This document shows positions 1-5,339 of a DNA stretch of 8,823 nt, piece after piece (the first letter of the stretch is position 1; each line of letters begins with the position of its first letter). This DNA is from Chloroflexota bacterium (GTDB lineage: Bacteria; Chloroflexota; Limnocylindria; QHBO01), in NCBI GenBank assembly GCA_024636135.1, contig JAGXHP010000107.1, positions 1 to 8,823 on the forward strand, written 5' to 3'. The position numbers and the translations under genes were made by a program. The notes beneath the pieces were generated by a model. It did not search any database and was not told the origin of the DNA. It worked only from the letters and a program-made list of their open reading frames with translations.

Positions 1-65
1 CCGCTGAACACGCGATCGCGGGTCTCGCGGGGCGTGGCGTCGCGAGCGTCGAGGGTCTGGGCCAT
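1..65 (-). CDS. Divergent partial CDS, N-terminus only; possibly tryptophanyl-tRNA synthetase
   Basis: Reading the minus strand from an ATG at 65-63 gives an open frame of 21 complete codons that runs off the window edge: MAQTLDARDATPRETRDRVF, then S. The codons have the G/C-rich third positions seen in the other genes. The final residues RVFSG match the way many tryptophanyl-tRNA synthetases begin (RVFSG followed by a PTG/PSG segment and the HIGH-like ATP site). That is a family-based inference from five residues, because the diagnostic HIGH motif would lie outside the window. The gene is divergent from birA, with 62 bases between the two start codons. There is no clear Shine-Dalgarno sequence before the ATG. 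An upstream or alternative start cannot be excluded. Confidence 0.4.
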   Translation of the reverse strand, partial: MAQTLDARDATPRETRDRVFS

Positions 66-74
66 GGGACGGCG

Positions 75-80
75 AGTGTA
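75..80 (-). promoter_or_regulatory. Possible -10 box (TACACT) for the divergent gene
   Basis: On the minus strand TACACT fits the TANNNT -10 pattern and sits nine bases before the ATG at 65. A start site at the usual distance would give a leaderless or near-leaderless mRNA, which fits the missing Shine-Dalgarno sequence. No convincing -35 element is seen, so this is tentative. Confidence 0.25.
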
Positions 81-115
81 CCGCACTGTGAGGCGCCCTC
101 CGGCCCTCGAGGCGG

Positions 116-121
116 TATCGT
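116..121 (+). promoter_or_regulatory. Possible -10 box (TATCGT) for birA
   Basis: TATCGT fits TANNNT and ends six bases before the birA ATG at 128. This would place transcription initiation at or next to the start codon, giving a leaderless message. No good -35 hexamer and no good Shine-Dalgarno sequence precede the gene. The call rests on position and a weak match only. Confidence 0.25.
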
Positions 122-127
122 TGGGGC

Positions 128-907
128 ATGACGCCATGGCAGTCGGCTGACCGGCCACGAGCGCGCGCCGGGCGCGGGATCGAGGTGCACGACAGCATTC
201 CGTCCACGAATGACCGCGCGCGGGAGCTGCTCGCCGCCGGGATCGTCGGACGTGCCGTCGTGGCCGAGGTCCAGACCGCCGGCCGGGGCCGGCGCGGCAG
301 GACATGGACGTCACCGCCCGGCGTGAATCTCACCGTCAGCGTCGGGCTCGACCCGCACATTCGGGCCGCTGACGCGTGGCAGCTGGCCGCCGCCGCCGCA
401 CTTGCCGTCCGCGGCGCATGCTTCGCCATCGCGCCGCTCGGCCTGAAGTGGCCGAATGACATCGTGTCGGAGGAGGGAGGGAAGGTCGGCGGTGTGCTCA
501 TCGAGACCGTGCTCGACGGCGACGCAGTCGCATCGGCCGTGATCGGCATCGGCCTGAACGTGAACTGGAGGCGGAGCGAGATGCCAGCCGACCTGCGCGA
601 CCATGCGACAAGCCTGGCCGAGCTCGGTGGACGCCCCGTCGCACGCGAGACCGTTCTCGGCGACCTCCTCGATTCGCTCGATCGCGAGATCGTCGCCGTG
701 GAGGGCGGGCGCTCGCCGCTCGACCGCTATCGGGCGGCATGCACGACCCTCGGGTCCGAGATCGAGGTCGACACCGGGGCTGGGCGCATCGCCGGGCGCG
801 CCATCGACCTCGATGCGGACGGGGCACTCGTCATCGAGTCCGAGGGCAGGCTCGAGCGCGTCGCGAGCGGGGAGATCGTCCGATTGCGGGCGGTGACGGC
901 CGCATGA
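128..907 (+). CDS. birA: Biotin--[acetyl-CoA-carboxylase] ligase, group I (no HTH domain)
   Basis: This 259-residue cytoplasmic enzyme activates biotin with ATP to biotinyl-AMP and attaches it to the lysine of the biotin carrier protein. Family motifs appear in order: STN (26-28), the biotinyl-AMP loop QTAGRGRRGRTW (49-60), SPPGVNLT (62-69), LKWPNDI (106-112) with the usual catalytic lysine (K107), KVGGVLIET (119-127) and IGIGLNVNW (139-147). A small C-terminal domain follows (about 210-255). There is no N-terminal winged-helix domain, so it should not act as the DNA-binding biotin repressor known from E. coli BirA. It lies upstream of all the acetyl-CoA carboxylase subunit genes, including the carrier it would modify. 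Its TGA overlaps the ATG of the sigma-factor gene. The ATG at 128 is the only start that leaves a normal N-terminus, although the Shine-Dalgarno sequence is weak. Confidence 0.95.
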   Translation: MTPWQSADRPRARAGRGIEVHDSIPSTNDRARELLAAGIVGRAVVAEVQTAGRGRRGRTWTSPPGVNLTVSVGLDPHIRAADAWQLAAAAALAVRGACFAIAPLGLKWPNDIVSEEGGKVGGVLIETVLDGDAVASAVIGIGLNVNWRRSEMPADLRDHATSLAELGGRPVARETVLGDLLDSLDREIVAVEGGRSPLDRYRAACTTLGSEIEVDTGAGRIAGRAIDLDADGALVIESEGRLERVASGEIVRLRAVTAA

Positions 908-1485
908 GCGGTTCGCCCATGATCTCCTCGGATCGCCCACCCGATCCCGACCTGGCCGATGTTCGCGCGGCACAGGCCGACCGTGCGGCCTTCGCCACCC
1001 TGTATCGACGCTACCTCGACCCGATCTACGGCTACTGCTTCTACCTCCTCGGGGATCACCATGACGCCGAGGACGCGACTGAGCGCACGTTCCTGGCGGC
1101 AATGTCGGCGCTCGACCGCTTCCGGGACACGGGATCGACATTCCGATCCTGGCTGTTCCGCATCGCCCACAACCAGCTGGCCAACGCGCTGCGATCGCGC
1201 CGACGCCATCGCTCGGCGTCGCTGGACCTGGTGCCCGAGCGGGTGGCCGCCGAGGATCCCGCCCGGCTGGCCGGCGAGGCCGAGGACGCCCGGCGCCTGC
1301 AGCGGGCCGTCAGCCGGCTGAGCGGCGACCGCCGCCAGGTCGTTGTGCTGCGCTTCGTGGAGGGGCTTGCCACGCACGAGATCGCCGACGTGCTCGATCG
1401 CAGCGAAGGCGCGGTCCGCGTCCTCCAGCACCGTGCATTGCGCGATCTTGCCCAGCTGCTCGCCGAGGATGCGCATCGCGCCTGA
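904..1485 (+). CDS. ECF-type RNA polymerase sigma factor (sigma-70 family)
   Basis: This 193-residue protein has the two-domain layout of extracytoplasmic-function sigma factors. Region 2 (about 28-100) includes AFATLYRRYLDPIYGYCF (29-46), the DAEDATERTFL helix (54-64) and FRSWLFRIAHNQLANALR (80-97), which correspond to the core-binding and -10-recognition helices. An acidic/alanine-rich linker (about 104-130) leads to region 4 (about 132-186) with LSGDRRQVVVLRFVEGL (139-155) and the helix-turn-helix HEIADVLDRSEGAVRVLQHRAL (158-179), which would read the -35 element. Its ATG overlaps the birA stop codon as ATGA, so translation is probably coupled; no Shine-Dalgarno sequence is seen. A small membrane protein encoded 62 bases downstream could be its anti-sigma partner. 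The ECF subgroup and target promoters cannot be assigned from this window. Confidence 0.9.
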   Translation: MSGSPMISSDRPPDPDLADVRAAQADRAAFATLYRRYLDPIYGYCFYLLGDHHDAEDATERTFLAAMSALDRFRDTGSTFRSWLFRIAHNQLANALRSRRRHRSASLDLVPERVAAEDPARLAGEAEDARRLQRAVSRLSGDRRQVVVLRFVEGLATHEIADVLDRSEGAVRVLQHRALRDLAQLLAEDAHRA

Positions 1486-1487
1486 CG

Positions 1488-1520
1488 TTGGCCGGACCCG
1501 GCATGCCCGTGTAACGTATC
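1488..1520 (+). promoter_or_regulatory. Candidate promoter region between the sigma gene and the membrane-protein/acc-fab genes
   Basis: Two overlapping readings are possible. One is ECF-like: GGACCC (1494-1499) resembles the common GGAACC -35 element, followed after 15 bases by CGTATC (1515-1520), like the CGTA/CGTC -10 elements of ECF promoters. The other is housekeeping-like: TTGGCC (1488-1493), 18 bases, TAACGT (1512-1517). Either would start transcription about 20-25 bases before the ribosome-binding site of the next gene. This is the longest gap in the plus-strand gene array. Both matches are imperfect. Confidence 0.3.
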
Positions 1521-1538
1521 GGGCTCCGCGGTGTTAGC

Positions 1539-1543
1539 AGGAG
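1539..1543 (+). promoter_or_regulatory. Shine-Dalgarno AGGAG for the small membrane-protein gene
   Basis: AGGAG lies four bases before the ATG at 1548. It supports both the reality of this unrecognised gene and its start codon. Confidence 0.65.
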
Positions 1544-1547
1544 TGTC

Positions 1548-1916
1548 ATGAGTCGTCAGCCTTCTGCCGCCGAGCGTCTCGACCGCGCCGTCGACGGCGT
1601 GCTCGACGGCCAGTCCGTTCCCGTCGCGGCCGCCGCCGCCGGGCTCGATCCGACGGTGCGCGTCCTGCTCGGGATGGCCGCCGATCTCCGCGCGTCGCTC
1701 CACGTTCCGCTGGCCTCGCCGCACTTCGAGGCCCGCCTCGGCACCCGATTGGCCCCGACCGCCTCCCGCGATGCCCTGGGGTGGGCGCTCCGACATCCGC
1801 GACGGTTGATCGTGACGGGCGCCGTGGGATCGGCGGTCGGCGTCGGCGTCACCGCCTATGCCGTCTGGCGCAGCAGCCGCCGAGCGCCAGGCGCGCATCG
1901 GCTCCTCCATCGATAG
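1548..1916 (+). CDS. Small single-pass membrane protein, possible anti-sigma-like regulator
   Basis: This 122-residue protein is not recognised with certainty. The N-terminal part (1-70) is soluble and predicted helical: AERLDRAVDGVLDG (8-21), LDPTVRVLLGMAADLRA (33-49), then SPHFEARLGTRLA (57-69). This pattern, a leucine-rich helix followed by a proline-flanked FEARL segment, resembles the cytoplasmic part of small anti-sigma-like proteins of high-GC bacteria. One hydrophobic segment follows (about 87-107, glycine- and valine-rich, G91, G94, G98, G100), flanked by HPRR and by RSSRR. The short tail has no recognisable domain. There is no cysteine, so the zinc-binding HxxxCxxC anti-sigma motif is absent. 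Its place right after an ECF sigma gene suggests, but does not prove, a regulatory partnership. Alternatively it could be a membrane-tethering or structural protein of unknown role. The start is supported by AGGAG at 1539-1543. Confidence 0.7.
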   Translation: MSRQPSAAERLDRAVDGVLDGQSVPVAAAAAGLDPTVRVLLGMAADLRASLHVPLASPHFEARLGTRLAPTASRDALGWALRHPRRLIVTGAVGSAVGVGVTAYAVWRSSRRAPGAHRLLHR

Positions 1917-1923
1917 CGCAACG

Positions 1924-1929
1924 AGGAGG
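1924..1929 (+). promoter_or_regulatory. Shine-Dalgarno AGGAGG that fixes a TTG start for accD
   Basis: A perfect AGGAGG stands six bases before TTG at 1936, in the accD frame and just after the upstream stop at 1916. It is the strongest ribosome-binding site in the window and decides against the in-frame ATG at 1858, which would overlap the preceding gene. Confidence 0.8.
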
Positions 1930-1935
1930 AATCGA

Positions 1936-2934
1936 TTGCCCATCAAGTTCCCTTTCAGCAGGCGGACCGCGCCGTCGGACACCTGGACGAAGTGCCCCAG
2001 CTGCGACGCCCAGGTCTTCAACAAGCAGCTGGAACGCAATCAGCGGCTGTGCCCGTCGTGCGGCCATCACTTCCGGATGTCGATCGGCGAGCGCATCGAC
2101 CTTCTCCTCGATCCGGGCAGCTTCTCCGAGCGGGACGCGGGCCTCGAGGCGATGGATCGGCTCGGATTCCATGACGACCGGCCCTACCTCGATCGGCTGG
2201 AGACGTCGCGCATCAAGACCGGCCTGCGCGACGCCGTCGTCTGGGGCACCGGCGCCATCGAAGGGCAGCGCGTCGCCATCGGCATCTTCGACTTCCGATT
2301 CATGGGCGGCAGCATGGGAAGCGTCGTCGGCGAGAAGCTGGCGCGCTGCTTCGAGGCTGCCCTGGTCGAGCGCATTCCGGCCATCGTGGTCAGTGCATCG
2401 GGCGGAGCGCGCATGCAGGAGGGAACCCTGGCCCTCATGCAGCTGGCCCGCACGACGGCGCCCCTCGTTCGCCTCGACGCGGCCGGCATCCCGTTCATCA
2501 GCGTGCTGACCGACCCCACGACCGGCGGGGTCCTCGCCAGCTTTGCCAGCCTGGGGGATGTCATCCTCGCCGAGCCGCGCGCCCTCATCGGTTTCGCCGG
2601 TGCGCGCGTTGCCTCCGACACGGTGGGGGAGGAGATGCCCGAGGGATTCCAGACCGCGGAGTTCCTGCTCGATCACGGCTTCGTCGACGCTGTGGTGCCC
2701 CGGCCGGAGCTTCGCGCGAGCCTGGCCCGCCTCGTCAAGCTCCTTCCCGTTGCCGCGGTGGATGATGGTCAACCGGCGCCGGTCGAGCGGCCGTGGGGTC
2801 CGATCGGCGCATTGTCCGGATTTGCCGAGCGCTTCGGCGGTGCCGTGAGCGAGACAATCGGGATCGACGTCGAGCAGCCCCCCGCCGGCGACAATGGACG
2901 CGAACCGGCCGGTGATCGGGAGACGAGCCGATGA
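1936..2934 (+). CDS. accD: Acetyl-CoA carboxylase carboxyltransferase subunit beta
   Basis: With AccA, this protein forms the carboxyltransferase that moves the carboxyl group from carboxybiotin to acetyl-CoA, producing malonyl-CoA in the cytoplasm. From the TTG start the protein has 332 residues. The N-terminal four-cysteine zinc ribbon is present (C20, C23 and C39, C42 in KCPSC and LCPSC). The crotonase-fold carboxyltransferase core follows, with FMGGSMGSVVGEK (122-134), SASGGARMQEG (153-163), TDPTTGGVLAS (192-202) and IGFAGARV (218-225). The last roughly 50 residues, containing WGPIGALSGFAERF and ending in a polar tail, extend beyond the usual core, making the protein longer than the roughly 300-residue E. 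coli subunit. The stop overlaps the accA ATG (ATGA), so the two partner subunits are probably translationally coupled in equal amounts. Confidence 0.97.
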   Translation: MPIKFPFSRRTAPSDTWTKCPSCDAQVFNKQLERNQRLCPSCGHHFRMSIGERIDLLLDPGSFSERDAGLEAMDRLGFHDDRPYLDRLETSRIKTGLRDAVVWGTGAIEGQRVAIGIFDFRFMGGSMGSVVGEKLARCFEAALVERIPAIVVSASGGARMQEGTLALMQLARTTAPLVRLDAAGIPFISVLTDPTTGGVLASFASLGDVILAEPRALIGFAGARVASDTVGEEMPEGFQTAEFLLDHGFVDAVVPRPELRASLARLVKLLPVAAVDDGQPAPVERPWGPIGALSGFAERFGGAVSETIGIDVEQPPAGDNGREPAGDRETSR

Positions 2935-3929
2935 GCGACGCTCCGATGCTCGAGCAGCCGACAGTGCGTTCGCCGGAAGCCATCGAGGAGGCGTGGCGTC
3001 GCGTGCAGCTCGCGCGTCATCCGCAGCGCCCCCGCACGCTCGATCTCGTCCCGGTGGTGTTCGACGGGTTCTTCGAGCTCCACGGCGACCGTGCTTACGG
3101 CGACGACCAGGCCATCGTGGGCGGCCCGGCGATGCTCGACGGCGCGCAGGTCATGGTCATCGGCCACCAGAAGGGAACCGATACCGAGTCGAACATCCTG
3201 CGCAACTTCGGATCTCCCCACCCGGAGGGATTCCGAAAGGCGCAGCGCCTGATGCGTCTGGCCGACAAGCTGGGCATGCCGATCGTCACCTTCCTGGACA
3301 CCGCGGGCGCCTTCCCGGGGCCGGCGGCGGAGGAGCGCGGCCAGGCCGAGGCGATCGCGTCGAGCATCAAGCTCATGACCGGGCTCCAGGTGCCGATCGT
3401 GGTCGTCGTGCTCGGCGAGGGCGGATCCGGAGGCGCGTTGGCGCTCGGCGTCGGCGACGTGGTGCTGGCGCTCGAGAACGCGGTGTACTCGGTGATCAGC
3501 CCGGAGGGCTGCGCCTCCATCCTGTGGCGCTCGCGCGACGAGGCTAGGACCGCCGCCGCGGCCATGCGCATGACGGCCGACGACCAGGTTGACCTCGGCG
3601 TGGTCGATGCGATCGTGGCGGAGCCGGGGGACGGGGCGCACACCGACCACGCGGAGACCGGTCGCGCGGTCAAGGCCGCGATCATCTCGGCCATGCGGCG
3701 TCTTTCCGGTCGCGAAACGACCGAGCTGCTCGCGACCCGCTATGCTCGGCTGCGCGGCCTCGGAGCCTACGTCGAGACCGGAGAGGACAGCCCCGGCCGT
3801 CCGGAGGTCCCGTCCCTCCGACGTCGGATCGGCCGCATTCTCCACCTGCCCGGCGTCCCGCGACGGCCTCGATGGAGCGAGATCTGGCCCAGCAGCGACA
3901 CCGACGACGAGAACGAGAGGGGCGCATGA
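2931..3929 (+). CDS. accA: Acetyl-CoA carboxylase carboxyltransferase subunit alpha
   Basis: This 332-residue partner of AccD completes the carboxyltransferase. Characteristic segments are the N-terminal helix region with the HPQRPRTLD segment (30-38), FFELHGDRAYGDD (47-59), IGHQKG (77-82), NFGSPHPEGFRKAQRLM (92-108), FLDTAGAFPGPAAEERGQ (121-138), LGEGGSGGALALG (161-173) and VISPEGCASILWR. The two glycine-rich TAGAFPG and GEGGSGG loops form the oxyanion-type and CoA/biotin-binding sites in the family. The N-terminal domain and core are complete. The C-terminal tail from about residue 285 is arginine/proline-rich and then acidic, and is not obviously conserved. The ATG overlaps the accD stop and has GGGAG at 2918-2922. 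Its own stop overlaps the ATG of the BCCP-like gene. The reading frame is uninterrupted. Confidence 0.97.
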   Translation: MSDAPMLEQPTVRSPEAIEEAWRRVQLARHPQRPRTLDLVPVVFDGFFELHGDRAYGDDQAIVGGPAMLDGAQVMVIGHQKGTDTESNILRNFGSPHPEGFRKAQRLMRLADKLGMPIVTFLDTAGAFPGPAAEERGQAEAIASSIKLMTGLQVPIVVVVLGEGGSGGALALGVGDVVLALENAVYSVISPEGCASILWRSRDEARTAAAAMRMTADDQVDLGVVDAIVAEPGDGAHTDHAETGRAVKAAIISAMRRLSGRETTELLATRYARLRGLGAYVETGEDSPGRPEVPSLRRRIGRILHLPGVPRRPRWSEIWPSSDTDDENERGA

Positions 3930-4381
3930 CCGACGACGAGCACGCCCTCGAGGCGATCGCCCGGGCGGCGACCGATCTGGTCCCCGCGTTGACCGAGCGG
4001 CTGGCACGGCACGGCCTCGGAGAGATCGAGGTCGCCTCCGACGACATCCGCCTGCGCGTCGTGCGCGCCGCAACCCCCGCCCCGGCTGTCGTGGCGGCGC
4101 GACCAGGGTCCACGGGCGAGCGCAGCCCGACGCCTCCGGGTCCATCGGGCGTGGCCGTGGCGTCCCAGGCCGTGGGCTTCTTCGTCTACGCCGAGGGGCT
4201 CGGTCCGGGCCTCGACGTCGAGAAGGGCGATCCGCTCGGCCAGGTGGAGATGCTGGGCATCCGGCACGACGTCCGAGCCCCGCGATCCGGCACGGTCCGA
4301 AACCTCGTCGCCGAAAGCGGTGAGGCGGTCGAGTACGGACAGGTCGTCGTCGAGCTCGAAGCACCGGAGGTCGGCGTGTGA
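3926..4381 (+). CDS. BCCP-like protein lacking the biotinyl lysine (BADC-like)
   Basis: This 151-residue protein has the overall plan of biotin carboxyl carrier protein. An N-terminal helix/strand region (about 7-46, ending IEVASDDIRLRVV) is followed by a proline/alanine-rich linker (50-75) and a biotinyl/lipoyl-type barrel (about 76-146). The barrel's second half, SGTVRNLVAESGEAVEYGQ (121-139), is typical of BCCP. At the biotinylation hairpin, however, the family motif EAMKM is replaced by EMLGI (108-112): Gly111 (GGC, 4256-4258) occupies the lysine position. The only lysine in the whole protein is K100, in the turn before the barrel midpoint. The PSP-containing thumb region is also shortened by about six residues compared with the second BCCP in this window. 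It therefore cannot carry biotin normally. By analogy with plant BADC proteins it may regulate or structurally complete the carboxylase; this is inference. It is coupled to accA (ATGA) and to fabD (GTGA). Confidence 0.9.
   Translation: MTDDEHALEAIARAATDLVPALTERLARHGLGEIEVASDDIRLRVVRAATPAPAVVAARPGSTGERSPTPPGPSGVAVASQAVGFFVYAEGLGPGLDVEKGDPLGQVEMLGIRHDVRAPRSGTVRNLVAESGEAVEYGQVVVELEAPEVGV
4366..4370 (+). promoter_or_regulatory. Shine-Dalgarno GGAGG supporting the GTG start of fabD
   Basis: GGAGG inside the end of the upstream gene lies seven bases before GTG at 4378. It supports that overlapping start over any internal methionine of fabD. Confidence 0.7.
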
Positions 4382-5337
4382 GCCTCGCGCTCCTCTTCAG
4401 TCCGCAGGGATCCCAGGCGGTCGGGATGGGCCGCGACCTTGCCGCGGCCGGTGGCGCGGCGCGCGCGACCTACGCCGAGGCCGATGCCGTTCTCGGATGG
4501 TCGGTCAGTGACGCCTGCTGGGACGGCCCGGTCGAGCGGCTCAACGATACGCGGCAGACGCAGCCGTGCCTGCTGACGACGTCGGTGGCGGCCTATCGGG
4601 CGCTCGGCGAGATGACGGAGCTGCAACCGACCGTCGTCGCCGGCCATTCGGTCGGTGAGTACGCGGCCCTCGTCGCGGCCGGCGTTCTCGACTTCGGCGC
4701 CGCCCTGCGCCTAGTGCAGCGCCGCGCGAATCTCATGGCCGATGCGGGTGGCGCGGGCGGGATGGCGGCAGTCATCGGCCTGGCGCGCCCCGAGGTCGAG
4801 CGCGTGGTCGCCGCCATCGGTCGCCCGACCGACCTCGTCGTCGCCAACGACAACGCTCCGGGCCAGGTCGTCATCTCGGGTCTCGTCGACGCGCTCGACG
4901 CCGCCGACGAGCCGATGCGCGCTGCGGGTGCAAAGCGCGTCGTCCGGCTGGCCGTGTCCGGGGCGTTCCACTCTCCACTCATGACCACCGTCGCCGAACG
5001 ACTGGCGGAGGCATTCGAAGGCGAGGCCTGGGCAGACGCTCGCGTGCCGATCGTGAGCAACGTCACCGCGGAGGCCGTGACCGACGCGACACGAATTCGG
5101 GCACTGCTTGCCGAGCAGGTGCGCGCGCCGGTCGAGTGGGTGCGCTGCGTCGAGCGCATGGCATCCATGGGGGTCGATGTCGCCGTCGAGTGCGGGCCCG
5201 GGTCGGCGCTGGTCGGGATGCTCAAGCGCATCGCGCCAGACATCCGTGCGGTGGCGGCGGGTGACACCGCCACCCTGGCATCCGCGGCGGACCTCGTTCG
5301 GTCGAGCACAGGCACGCACGCCAGGGCGACGGTCTAG
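4378..5337 (+). CDS. fabD: Malonyl-CoA:ACP transacylase
   Basis: This enzyme transfers the malonyl group made by acetyl-CoA carboxylase onto acyl carrier protein. The 319-residue length is typical. Visible features are the N-terminal oxyanion loop FSPQGSQAVGMG (7-18), the nucleophile elbow GHSVGEY (89-95) with catalytic Ser91, and the arginine that normally binds the malonyl carboxylate (R116, in QRRANLM). Also present are NDNAPGQVVISG (157-168), the catalytic histidine in GAFHSPLM (H198), IVSNVTAE, and the C-terminal VECGPGSALVGMLKRI. The first loop usually reads FPGQGSQ; here it is FSPQGSQ, with the glutamine kept but the proline and glycine changed. The GTG start overlaps the upstream TGA as GTGA and has GGAGG seven bases before it. 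accC begins two bases after the stop, so this is one operon. Confidence 0.96.
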   Translation: MSLALLFSPQGSQAVGMGRDLAAAGGAARATYAEADAVLGWSVSDACWDGPVERLNDTRQTQPCLLTTSVAAYRALGEMTELQPTVVAGHSVGEYAALVAAGVLDFGAALRLVQRRANLMADAGGAGGMAAVIGLARPEVERVVAAIGRPTDLVVANDNAPGQVVISGLVDALDAADEPMRAAGAKRVVRLAVSGAFHSPLMTTVAERLAEAFEGEAWADARVPIVSNVTAEAVTDATRIRALLAEQVRAPVEWVRCVERMASMGVDVAVECGPGSALVGMLKRIAPDIRAVAAGDTATLASAADLVRSSTGTHARATV

Positions 5338-5339
5338 CC

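Noticed and set aside
105..112. Palindrome CCTCGAGG upstream of birA as a possible operator
   Set aside because: It is short and isolated, and this BirA has no DNA-binding domain, so autoregulation as in E. coli is not expected.
1500..1507. Palindrome GGCATGCC as a possible operator
   Set aside because: Eight bases with no extension beyond the core are too short to support an operator call in GC-rich DNA.
1858..1935. Upstream ATG start for accD giving 26 extra residues
   Set aside because: It overlaps the preceding gene and lacks a ribosome-binding site, while TTG at 1936 has a perfect AGGAGG six bases upstream. The extra residues are not AccD-like.
3872..3925. Upstream ATG start for the BCCP-like gene
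   Set aside because: It would overlap accA by 58 bases and add an arginine-rich stretch. ATG at 3926 gives the ATGA coupling used elsewhere in the array.
4247..4261. Frameshift or sequencing error hiding a biotinylation lysine in the BCCP-like gene
   Set aside because: The frame aligns without gaps to BCCP on both sides of the site (VE before, APRSGTV after), and turning GGC into a lysine codon needs at least three base changes.
2769..4364. Open frame of 531 codons on the minus strand, opposite accA and the BCCP-like gene
   Set aside because: It is arginine/proline-rich with no domain and lies opposite strongly conserved genes. Long antisense frames are expected in high-GC DNA.
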